DNA of 64,000 bases, from contig KQ965737.1 in assembly GCA_001574975.1 (NCBI GenBank), positions 288,288 to 352,287 on the forward strand. The letters are read 5' to 3'. The notes under the pieces were generated by a model. It was given only the letters and a program-made list of their open reading frames with translations, was not told the DNA's origin and searched no databases. This document shows, piece by piece, positions 22,479-33,293 of the stretch. The stretch's first letter is position 1, and every line of letters begins with the position of its first letter. The position numbers and the translations under genes are program-made. The stretch is from Gonapodya prolifera JEL478. Its lineage: Eukaryota > Monoblepharomycota > Monoblepharidomycetes > Monoblepharidales > Gonapodyaceae.

Positions 22479-25220
22479 TCAACAGTCATAGCACCCCATG
22501 CACACTAACTCGTCAGCTACAGTGTCAGCCTTTGGACCCACCGCTTGCACCCACGGACCCGCAATGAAATCACGGACCAGAGACCGCTCCAGAGAGTCCA
22601 CATCAATGGCGAGAATTTTTGAAACAAAGTCGGTGAGCAGTGCGGGATCAAAGTTGTGACCATCGGTCATTGCTTTGAGATTGTCTCCGTCACCCAAATT
22701 GAGCAACTTGTCTCTCATGCTGTTCACCACACTCAAGATTTGTCGTCTCACGATCGGCGAGAACTCCAATGTCAGTGAAAGTATGCGTGTGTGACATTCA
22801 AGTTCAAAGAACCACAGCGTTCCCGTGCAACACCATTCCGGTACATTTTCAGGGAAGTTATCCACTGAAGCTCTCAGCACTGGTTCCACAAACGTTGTCC
22901 AGAGAGCGTGTACAAATCTGACCCCTAAAGCCCTGAGCTCATTATCCGGATCATCAAATATGTTTTCCATTGTGGAGCGACTGCTGAATGTAGTGAGAGG
23001 ATTTCACACGTTTACCAACACGGAAGTTGCAACTCACTCGAACAATGGCAGCCTGGGCGTGGGACAATGTGGACCAGCCAACCGCATCACATTCACCAAC
23101 GAGGGTTGAAACACGACAAGTCTCGTCAGTGATTCCAAACTTGATCGGCGGACATTTGTCTCGGCATCATCCAAACCACCCAAGACTGCCGCGCATATTA
23201 GACGCTTGTCCTCATCCCGAATCGACTTCCACCGAGAATCTACGTTTGCGAGAACCTATGACGGTGGATATTAAGAGCCACAGCGAGGTGAGCCGTCAAA
23301 TGGAGGCAAACGAACCGGAAAAGTTGCCAACGGAGTCAAGCGAAGGAAGGGATCTTCATCGGCGCATTTCACCACCAATGCCGCAACCACACTTCTCAAC
23401 ACTAGAACATCTCCCGTTGGCGACCTTTGTCCACACGTAAGCTCCTTGATGAACTGCATTAGCAATATTCAAAGTGACACGGAGGAGCCTGACGCTCACA
23501 CTTTCGAAAATAGTCTTCACGAACGTTAACGTGGCGTCTTGTGTACTCCATGGAGACTCCATTAAAGTGTCGAAGACGATATCCACGACTTGTTGGAGGA
23601 TAACCTGCTCAACAATGTCGACAGAAAACTGGAGATTTAAATGGCAGCAAAACAAACATACATCGTTCACTGGGCAGGCTTCCTGCTTTGTTTGAAGAAG
23701 TCCAGCGATGAGATTGAGGATCTCTTCAAATGCTTTGCTCGAATGTTGGGTGTCCTGTAAGTAGTTCAGCAAGGTTTGTAGCAATCTATTGAGATCTATG
23801 TGGTTGTTCGCCAATGACATCTTCATCGCAATGCGAAGATTTGTCGTGAGGGTCACTTGAACATCCGACGAGATGGAAGTTCTTTCCGATCTAAGCATCT
23901 CTATCATCCAACCGATGAGCTCGTCGGTCTGTAGAAAAGGGTTCAAGATGGCACTTTCCATTAATGACGGCGGCTCTATCCCTCACTGCTCTTGGAGAAC
24001 ACAAGGCGCCGACGACCACGTTAGCACAAGATATCGCTGACTTCAAAATATCAGTTGATTGGCCCATATTTTCATTTGAGAATGCTCGAGACTTCGAGCG
24101 ATTAGCGTGGATCGTTTTGGATCATCAATTAACGTTACGCTCACCACTTGCGAGAAAGCGAGCCGGGCTCTGTCCAAGTTCTCGTTTGGGTTCCCGGCTT
24201 CTTTCAAAAAGGAAGGAACGCCAACCAAAGTTGCCACCACTATGTCGAGCAAGTTAAGTAGATGATGTGCAATGTCCTCCTGAGCAGCAGTTTTCGGCGT
24301 TGAATGAAAGGCTCGGACACGACTCGCAATCATCAACGCCTGAAAACTTTTGCGGAGCCACGTCCAATTGGATCGGGATGACTGAGAGAACAAGAGCAGG
24401 TGCAGAACTATAGCTGATTTATCTGAGAAGGCGACCAAGTGGTAAGCGTCGCTTCTACTTTGTTTGTCACAAAGTGACGAATTCACCAGCCGCAGTTTCA
24501 GAAAAAGAAGACGTCACTTGCCAATTGAGAATACCAACTATCACATCACTGGCCCGAGAAGCTAAGATTCGGTCCACAGAGTCATAGAGAACGCAGCATT
24601 TGTTTAACTAAGGGGTTGAGGTTGTTTATGTGGGGCAAATGGCATAACCACCAAAACAGGCGCACCACTTCATTGCGTTTCAAAAACTCATAGCCATTAG
24701 AAGTGTCACAGCTCACAATGACCAAGAGAACTTCTAAAATTCCGACAGAGAGTTCTGCAGGTGTGTCTGGATGAAGGAAAGTGCTTACAAGACACGAGAG
24801 TTCGTGGTGCAAGAGCCGAGCCCATGCCATTGGCTTAGGATAATCCGCAGCGACGACACGTCCAATAAAATGATGCGCGGCGGCAGAAACCAAATGATTG
24901 GGATCAAATGTTGCACCAAGGATAGCATCGATTGGAACTTTTGCATCGTCGCCAAGTCTTTAAGAGAACAGAAGTCATAGGAAGCTGCAGTTTCTTCATG
25001 TGCTCCGAATTTCCAAGTACCTTGAGATCCCTTCTTCAGTGGAAGTGATACCAGCCAATACTTGGAAAGCCCAGGCACGAACTGTATCGTCAGCTGCACT
25101 TAGGGATGCAAAAAGCGTATCTTGGACGCATCGATCGCCATGTAGCGTGCCATTCACGTTCACAGCTTGGCCAATCTTTTCAACCACAGTTCCGCAATTT
25201 AGTGGAGTCATCCCTTTCAT
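22479..25220 (-). CDS. HEAT/ARM-repeat protein, candidate BRAT1-like
   Basis: ATG at 25218-25220 opens a mostly helical protein of roughly 800 residues in several exons, close to the 821 of human BRAT1. The N-terminus (MKGMTPLNCGTVVEKIGQAV) leads into ARM-like segments such as VRAWAFQVLAGITSTEEG, LSVGILEVLLVIVSCDTS and ESAILNPFLQTDELIGWMIE. The C-terminus has ILAIDVDSLERSLVRDF and ends VCMGCYDC-stop. Human BRAT1 has a similar acidic-Leu segment near the end and terminates in ...DCY, a tail reported to contact the INTS11 active site. The res­emblance is in size, repeat class and tail, not in a long identity, so another HEAT protein is possible. It converges on the PRMT gene with 36 bases between stops. 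Confidence 0.45.
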
Positions 25221-25416
25221 TGCAGGAGAAAAATCAAGTCGTGCATTAGCAAATTAGACGTGTCAAGATCAAACGCGTTCGGAATGAGAAGCAAAAAATG
25301 CGAAGTGAAGTTCCCTGCGGAACATTCCTGAGCACATTATTGAAGGGTTCACACTTCAGGCACCGCGCATTCTTCTCAGCCTACGTCACTCCCTACGATC
25401 GCTCCGCGGAAAAGGA

Positions 25417-26458
25417 ATGCCTTCAAAAGATACCCTCTCCATCCTTGTTGCCCGTCTCGTGAAGAGCTCAGAGCTGGATGAGACCTTATTGATTGAACTG
25501 AAGCGCCGGTGTAAGCAGTCAGAGACCACTGTTTTAGAAGCGTATTCCAACCTGAAAGAGCTTATGACAAGTCCGACGGCGTCTACGCGACTTGGAGTAT
25601 TGGCAGTTGTTGATGTCCTCTGCAACCGCTCCCACCCCTTCAGAGCGAGGTTTTTTTCGGACCTTGGCTCCTGGGGGCAAAAGTGTGAAGGAGTCGATTT
25701 AACGCGCAACCGTGACACCGACCTGCTGAGAGAGCGTGCAAGAACACTTTTGGAAAGACTGCACAAGAAGTTTGCGCCTGCCTACCCAGAACTCCGCTCT
25801 GTCCAAACTTTCCTTGATCGGTTACTTCCCAGTCTGAATCCAGAACCGGAGAGGAGGACTCCGCGTATAAATCCACCGGAGCAAAGAACTCGTCGGCAAC
25901 AGGCACACATTAATGTGGAAGTCTCACCTCCATTTGATCCGACCACTGCGGATGTCCTTACCGTAAACGCAATCCGTCACCCCGAGCCCGATAACGGGGA
26001 GAACACTGATAATGAAGTTACAAACTCGCAACGTGCAGGTGCGGTGTGGTTGTTGGGAGTGTCACGTCGACACTTCTGTTACATCATGCGCTGTAGAGCT
26101 ACTGGTAACCGCACCTGTGGTGGACTACGACGAGGATTTAAGCCATTGGCAAACTTCCTCCATGAACTTTAACCAAAGTGGCCTCAAAAGGGCTCACAGA
26201 TTCCTTGGGGAGGTGACTGACGACCATGAATTGTCAGAGGAGAGTATTGCTGCGTTAAAACGGAGACGAGTCAGAATCAACGTTACGGAGAGTGTTTCTG
26301 ACATTCATGTACGTGATGGAATGACGTAGTTTATCTTATCCCCACAGCCTGGACTCTTTCTTTGCATAGGAATGTCGATTTCCATTGACGAACGGGCTTC
26401 TGTGTCGCAGGAAAGACCTTCGCATCTGCCCGCTCCATGGACTAATAAAGCCCCGTGA
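25417..26458 (+). CDS. UVSSA-like protein, N-terminal VHS-type domain only
   Basis: UVSSA acts in transcription-coupled nucleotide excision repair, bringing TFIIH and USP7 to stalled RNA polymerase II. The first exon carries the VHS-like domain: LKRRCKQSETTVLEAYSNL, STRLGVLAVVDVLCNRSHPF and an acidic helix ending KKFAPAYPELRSVQTFLDRL, all collinear with the human N-terminus. A disordered middle and two more exons (about 26096-26309 and 26347-26458) give AELLVTAPVVDYDEDLSHW and end PAPWTNKAP-stop. The total is about 315 residues against 709 in human UVSSA. The C-terminal DUF2043 zinc-finger region is absent, and the next gene leaves no room for it. Confidence 0.65.
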
Positions 26459-26546
26459 CGAGAAAGGAAACCTATTGATATAGAGACACTACCTGTGATT
26501 TTTCAGTTTATGCCGGTCCTATCTGTTTCCTTCATTGTATGTATTC

Positions 26547-27031
26547 TCATGATTCAAGCCAAGCTTTGAATTCGTACTCTCTCAAACTCTCGCGTGCTCG
26601 ATCTGCCATATTGGCCATATCCTTAAAGCTAGAAACTCCCCTCATATCATCAACCGTCTGTGCGGTGTCTTTCAAAATGCTTGCAACATTTTCCAATTTT
26701 GTGGATGTTTGAACGAGATCATCCTGCAATAAACCAGTAGCCGCTTGCGGTCATCAAAAGTGAACATAAAAAGAAGCAAAAAAGCGAACCTTGAGTCGGA
26801 CAAGTTCTGGAATGGTCCGAAGACCATGTTCTCGAACCCGATGAAGCCCCACAGTTGGTTCGTTTACGAGAGCGCCAGTTAAAGATGAAAGATGAGAGAC
26901 AGCTGAACGCCAAAAAGAAGTGAATGCACAAATAAATTAAGGAGAGGTGGGCATACATCTCACCTTTTTGTGTTCTCGTTTTCGAGCTTTGATCCATTCA
27001 GACACAAACGGTGCGATATCTCCGAACACGA
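26547..27031 (-). CDS. BORCS8-like (MEF2BNB) subunit of the BORC complex, 5' exon not resolved
   Basis: BORC is an eight-subunit complex on lysosomes that recruits Arl8 and kinesins. The exons read IAPFVSEWIKARKREHKK, then SLTGALVNEPTVGLHRVREH with RTIPELVRLK, then a helical C-terminus with KLENVASILKDTAQTVDDM. This matches the human BORCS8 pattern NEPSVALYRLQEH...SLPELAQHK. The first exon seen begins at a splice acceptor (about 27031); an upstream in-frame stop means the start codon lies in another exon, probably overlapping the 5' region of the divergent CFAP119-like gene. Confidence 0.7.
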
Positions 27032-27120
27032 CTTAATGGTAAGATAAGGGAAGATGCGAGACGATGCGTCAGTGTCTCACTCTTGCACCAAATGATTCAG
27101 GCTTCGTGCCTGCGTAAGTG

Positions 27121-28421
27121 ATGGCTCAATCCGACGCACCAATGTTGGGGTTTCCTGACCATACCCGGATAGTCTGGAATGATCTCTCCCTCAGCCAGAT
27201 CAATGATTTCTGTGGAATATCGAACAATCATGATGCATTGAAGTAAGTAAGCGCAGCAGAACGAATTCGGTGCGGGCGTTCAGTTTTGTTCAGGTTCGTC
27301 GGCGCGGAGCTGAATATTCCAGCGGAATCCGAACGAAATCTCATTTTACTTGAATTCTACTTCTATATCCTCAAGTAAGTTGTGGAGATATGCCATATTG
27401 TGCATGTGAAAGCGGAAAGTTTTCATGAGAGCACCCTCGCAGATTCAGCCAGCAGAACGACTTTACTCCAGAACAGTCTTCCACTTTCTTTTCGATAATG
27501 AAAAAGACGCACGAGCGATGTGTTTGTACGTCGGGAACGAATGTGCACCTTGGAAATCATTAATTGATCAGATTGCTAGCAACTCGATATGTTGACCTTG
27601 GCCATGACTTCGCACACTTCAAGGAACTTGTTGTAAAGCACAGTATTCACAGACCACCATACAGTGTCAAAGTGTTCTCTCCCCGCCAAATCAAAGTGAT
27701 AACAGAATTCGCAACGAACACGTTAGTCCATGGTTTCTGCCGTTAATGAGATGATTGTCATGTTTCCGGCAAACAAAAAGGTACTTCAAGCACTATTCTC
27801 TATATAGCTACGTGTTCACAAAGAAAGTGAAACTTGACCTCGTCACCTTGGACAATGTGGATGACGGAGAAAAGGTGGCAGTTGGTTGAGAAACTGTTTG
27901 TTACTCTTTCAAACACTAACTGTGAACCAAGCTAGGTGGATGCTGAACAAGCAGAGAAAAATGGAGTCAATGAGCAGGGCTCTCCGAATGCTGATTCCCC
28001 TGTCGTTGATTCGCCCGTCGGCACTCCAGTTCCAACTGAGAAGTCCCAGTTGACACAATCGATATCACTGCATTCAGTTGATTCAAAGTCAGCAGAGATA
28101 TCAGCTGGTACGAGAAGATCAATTTTCTGGGCACACCGAACACGTGAATGTTATTACCCACTCGTAGTTGCACAGTCAACATCTACCCCCTTGCCGGAAA
28201 CGTCCGGAGCGAGCCAGAATGTTGACCCACCCCTCAAGGCCGAACTGCAAACTGCAGAGCCACTAACACCAGCTGCATCTCTCAAGGCGTTCGTCATCGA
28301 CACGCTTGCACCCGAACTCCAAAAGCTACGGGTTGTGTTGGACTCCCAGCTTGCACAGCACGATGAAAAGCTGAAAAAGTTCACTGAAGAAAAGGCAGGA
28401 CCGTCACCAAAGAAAAAATAA
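27121..28421 (+). CDS. CFAP119/CCDC189-like flagellar protein
   Basis: Cilia- and flagella-associated protein of the DUF4464 type, expected in the axoneme of a motile flagellum. ATG at 27121 starts MAQSDAPMLGFPDHTRIVW. Short exons carry NLILLEFYFYILK, FTPEQSSTFFSIMKKTHERC, VVKHSIHRPPYSVKVFSP and ITEFATNTYFKHYSLYSYVF, the core of the family. A longer Ser/Pro/Glu-rich tail ends in a helical stretch (LAPELQKLRVVLDSQLAQHD) and GPSPKKK-stop. Presence of this gene is the main reason to propose a zoosporic fungus. It converges with coatomer alpha, with about 73 bases between stops. Confidence 0.75.
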
Positions 28422-28494
28422 CCGATTGGGTGGGAACATAAAGAAGGCGAGAAGGTATTCTGCATTACTTAAGACACTGGCAATACATTGCATA

Positions 28495-31400
28495 TTATCG
28501 GGGCAGAGCCTGCAAGCCCGAAGCAGACGCCCCAATCTGTGCAAGCTCGCACACGGCGCAGACCTTTCCCTTATAGTCCGGTTGGTACGAGGCACCGCAA
28601 AAAGGACATGCAACTACTGGGCTTCCCCTGTAAATCGGCGTAAACGTCTGTCCGCAGATGACGAAAGGATTGTATTGGTCGTAATCCAGCGTTATCTCGT
28701 CTGTCGGATTGCTTTCACACAGTTGCTGCACCTTCTTCGCCTGGTGATGCAAAACACGGATGAACTTCACCACATTTCAAGATATTTCAAAACGTTTCAT
28801 ACAAACCTGCTGCACGGCTTGAGGGGGAGGTCCTAGTTCGAGCAGTCGCCGCGCGAAAATTCCAGCTGTATTCATGTTCCTTACTTTGAATGCCAAAGTC
28901 ATTGCGGAACGTAAGCTCAGCTGCAAATGGGCAGGCTGAAGTTGGCAGTGGGTGAAGTATGCCGCAAGTTCAATCGCCCGTTTCTGGTTTGCTGCGACAT
29001 CCATATTCAGTCTTTTTCTGGACGTTTCCATCCGCAGACCAAGGATATATTCTCGAGAGACAGCGATCAGTTGCTGTAACTGTATCAGAGGGAAAAAGTA
29101 TGAAAGTCGAGTCATGGAGAAGCGCCAGCAGTTACCTACCTCATCCACCTCAGTTCTTTTGGAAGCTACGACAAACAACGAAGAATGCAGCACTCCCTTA
29201 AATGTCGCAATAGCATCCTCGAACCGTCCAGCTGTTGTGACAGCATAAGCGTCTTGCAGCTTCCCTATTACCTGTTGCAAATTGAAGGGAAGTACAGGCA
29301 GCAATCGTCGAGGGTCGTCGTCATGCTGACGGTGGATGGCAAAGGCTACCGCAGGAGCGCACGGCATCCCCGAGAGATATGTTTTCGAGGAGGAGAAAAT
29401 CGTAAGGAAGGTCGGTTTAAGGGGCGCAAAATTGACGATGCCAACTTGACGATTGAGTAGCTGTACAAAACAACGTGAGACCATGCCACTTCATTCCGAA
29501 TATCACGATTCTCACTTGCATGGCGGTCTCAAAGGATCCAGCAGCAACGTGGTCCGCAGCAAGATTTGAATTACGCGCCCACATATCTGTCAGAGGTGTT
29601 CCTGCGCTGGGGTTTACAAATCCAGGATTCTGAGGGGCGTCGGTGGTGGTGGTGGTTGCCAAGCCACCATCAGGGATGTCAAGTTCCGCATCAAGGTCCC
29701 ATCCTCCTTCTTCTGCAGCATCATACATGGGGGTCTGAGCAGACGGGGCACCGAAAGGAGTTGCAGCGGAGGGTTCTGAGAGCTCAGGTATCTCAAGATC
29801 GTCGCCCCATTCTCCCCCAACCTCTTTCATAGCTTGCTCGTCCAATGTCATCTTTGGTCCAAGACCACGTTCGTCCCCCGACAGTGCACTTTCAAATATT
29901 CCTTTAGAGATTGCAAGTTGGGGCCAGTTATTGTCGTGCTGTCGATACACCGGGGTCGGAGTTTTAAGCAATGTCCCAGTCACCGAAACATCAGCCAACT
30001 CGTCCTCATTGACATTGGCTGTTTGCAAAATCAAATGGGCCTCATCCTCCAAACCGTGAGCCTTCGCAGCAAGATATGCGAGTGGCACTGTGCAAAACAG
30101 CAAGAAAAATGGTTTTCAAACGAATGAAATTGACTCAGAAAAGCAAGACAACTCACATTGCCCCACCTCCCGAAGTAAACGAACTTGCTCATCAACGTCA
30201 CCCAGGAACATAGCATTGTGATACCTGGACATGGCGTCCCCTCTTAACTCCGCAATTTTTAGCATTTTTCGAAGTTTCTCCACGTTCCCCGTAATGAGGT
30301 AGAGGAATGATAGCTTGTCAAACGCTTTCGCACGTTGATATGCAGTTTCGAGGTCCTAGATAATCAAAAAGATAAACTTTTGGCTGCGAGAGCGCCAAGG
30401 CGTTCTGGTGAACGTACGAGTTGTTTCCCTTGCCTCAACGCTTCTTGCCCAAGCTTCTGCCAAGTGTCCTCACGGTCCAGAACTTTCGCGCATTCCAGTG
30501 CAACATCAATATTTCCACACTCAATCGCAAGTTCGAATCGCGTCTTTGGATCCTTCACAAAATGCATCGCAACCTCTGCGTATCCTTTCTTTTGCAAATA
30601 CGCGATGATTGCTTGTCCCACCAAGTTGGACGTCCGGATAATGTTAAGAACTTCTTCATAGTTCTTTCTCACGAGGGAAAGTTTGAAGCGGTACTCAGTA
30701 GGATCAAATGATATAAGTTTGACTTTCCCGTCACGGTCCAAGCAACAGACGTTTTTCCCCTTGACGCGCGTGATGTAGATGGGCTGTTCAAGTGTTCGAA
30801 TGATACCGTTGTCACTATAGCATTAAGCAAATGTTTCAACAATGTGAAAAAGCATCCAGTTGAAACTTTCTCACCCGTTCGGCAGGGCATACTTGATATG
30901 GTTTAGTGTCGAGTAAACGAATATACCAAGCTCGTCCCAAGCTCCACTCTTGATTTTTATTGTCTCGTGGATCAGGCAAAGCTGTTCGAGTTGCTTGTTT
31001 GCGACGACAATCGCTGTAAAAGAATAACGCCAAAATTAAACGGTGAGACATTGCTTCTTGCCCAACCGTCACCCACTGTGTTTGCTCAAGAGCGCCACTA
31101 GGTTCATGTCGGGAGACCAAACAACATATCGTACACCATTCACATTCAGCTCCGCCACAGAACTTCGAACTTCTGTGTCATACAACGTCACATTTGTTGG
31201 TGTCGCGATTAAAATGTTTTTCGTTCCAGCATAGAAAATATCCGAAACGTTTGCTGGCGCTTTGAACTGTTTCGTGACTTCGTTGCGAAGATCTTTTATG
31301 AAGATTTGCTAAAACCCGAAGAACAGGTTTGCCAAAACTCAACAATAAAAAAGTCAATGTCATACCTGGTTTTGCTTGTCCAGTACAGCAAACCGGTTTC

Positions 31401-33148
31401 TGGCAACAAATACAGCATTGTGTCCCTGGCCGCGTTTTGCTTCAGCCGTATTGTCTCTCGGCTCTCCTCCGATATCCTTCGGCAAATTGAATAGTTCATA
31501 CGTTCCACCATCCACCGGCTACATATTGCAAAGTTAGAAAGAGAGTCGTACCTTTGAGATAAAGTGAAGGCTCACCGAGCAAACCAAAACGGCTCGTTCA
31601 GCCGGGTTGTAAGACAGAGTCCTGGGGTTCATGAAGTGGCCAGCACCTCTTCGGATCACAAGAGCTGCTGCGTCATTCCCGCTGCTAAAATCATATACGC
31701 GGACAAATCTTTCCCGAACATAGAGAAGGGTGGATTGATAAATCGTGTGAGCTGGCCGTTCCCGCTCAAGTTTAAAAACTATGAGGCCGGAATCGTGACC
31801 CGCGGCAAACAAATTGAGTTCAGGATGCGCTGCTAGAATCCAGAACCTGTCGTGCTCTCGTCGGAATGTCTGTAAGCAGGTCCTCTTGGTCATGTCCCAC
31901 ACTCGAATGGTTTTATCCTCGCAATCTGACAGAATAAGCTCCTGCCGAGGGTGAAACAACACGCACGAGACGTTGTTGTAGTGCCCTCGGCATGTGTCGA
32001 CTTCCCAAGCCTTCGTGTCTGGTTTGCAGAAATATGTGGGTTATCGCATCGAACACTGTTGCATCTACCATACTTACCGTTCATTCGCCAAAGCTTAACT
32101 TGTCGGTCATCTGCTCCGGAGACGATGAGAGGAAGGGTGGGATGGAATGATGCCCAGTTCACACCCCGGTCATGTCCTTCAAGTACATATTTCACCACCG
32201 CGTCAGTCCCCCCGAATATGTCCGCTTGCTGCCCAGAGCGGATAGCACTGTCTTCCGTTTGAGATGTTTGAGGTCCGGCTGCGTGCTTCTTCCTGAGACC
32301 TGAGCAAGGCGGATTGGTGATGGGGGTACCATTTTCAACAGAGCCGCTTGAACCCACCAGATATATCCCAGACGCGGACGGTCTGATCCAAAGAAGCAGA
32401 AACAACCAAATCATCCTTTGGATGGAACTGGGCACACATGACGTAGTGGTTATGTCCAGTTAAAATCGATATGCAATTCCGGGACTGCCAATTCCAGATA
32501 CGAATTGTTTGGTCATCAGACGCCGAGATGATCCAGCTATACGAGCGAAACGCATGAGGTGGGCGTGAGGTATTCAGTTCGTGTTGCGCCACGATTTCCA
32601 TTGAACATCACTCACGGTAGCTCGTGATGAAAAAATACTGTCCGGATGTAGTCCAAATGCCCATTTAAACTATGCACAGTGAGAATTTCATCAACATGAC
32701 CACCTAACGGCGTACCGTGGCTCACTTACGTGAACAGACATCGTCGCAACTTCCAGTTCCACACCTTGACCTTGTAATCGTCCCCTCCCGATACAAACAA
32801 CGGTTGTGTTGGATGAAAACAGATGCCACGTACAGGTCCTTTTGGAAGAAAAATTAGCATTCCGTTCCCAACTTCGGCAAATTCAAAGAGGTTGGACACT
32901 CACCTTCATGCTCGTCAAAACGGTCGATGAGGGTCCCCATCTTGTAGTCCCAGAGCTGTACAGATCCATTGTGTAACGATGCCAGTATCCATGGTCCTAT
33001 GTGTGCGAGGGGAATGTTGAATGCGTGTCGATTCGAAGATGGCGGTAAGAGTCCGACACCCGAAGGACAGTAGAGTTTCAAGCGTACTTTTGGGGTGGAA
33101 TGATAGTCCTTTGACCCGGTTACTCTTCGTCTCGAATTTCGAAAGCAT
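28495..33148 (-). CDS. COP1: Coatomer subunit alpha (COPI coat)
   Basis: Largest COPI coat subunit; its N-terminal WD40 propellers bind KKxx cargo tails for Golgi-to-ER transport. ATG 33146-33148 starts [22 protein letters not shown]40 repeats follow, for example [62 protein letters not shown] and [19 protein letters not shown]. The solenoid middle carries [19 protein letters not shown] and [13 protein letters not shown]. The C-terminal domain holds the acidic linker region and ends with [20 protein letters not shown] and LQALPR-stop. About ten introns. Size and domain order fit the usual 1,200-residue protein. Confidence 0.95.
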
Positions 33149-33293
33149 CGTGAGACTGGGAGTTCACAACACGCGCTGCACTATTGATTGCCGTGCAACA
33201 CAACATAATGTTTTCCACTCTTACTCTTTCTCTCCCCCCTTTTCCAAATTCAGGGTACTCTATTTATTCTTTTGCCTCGTGTTACACCATGAA

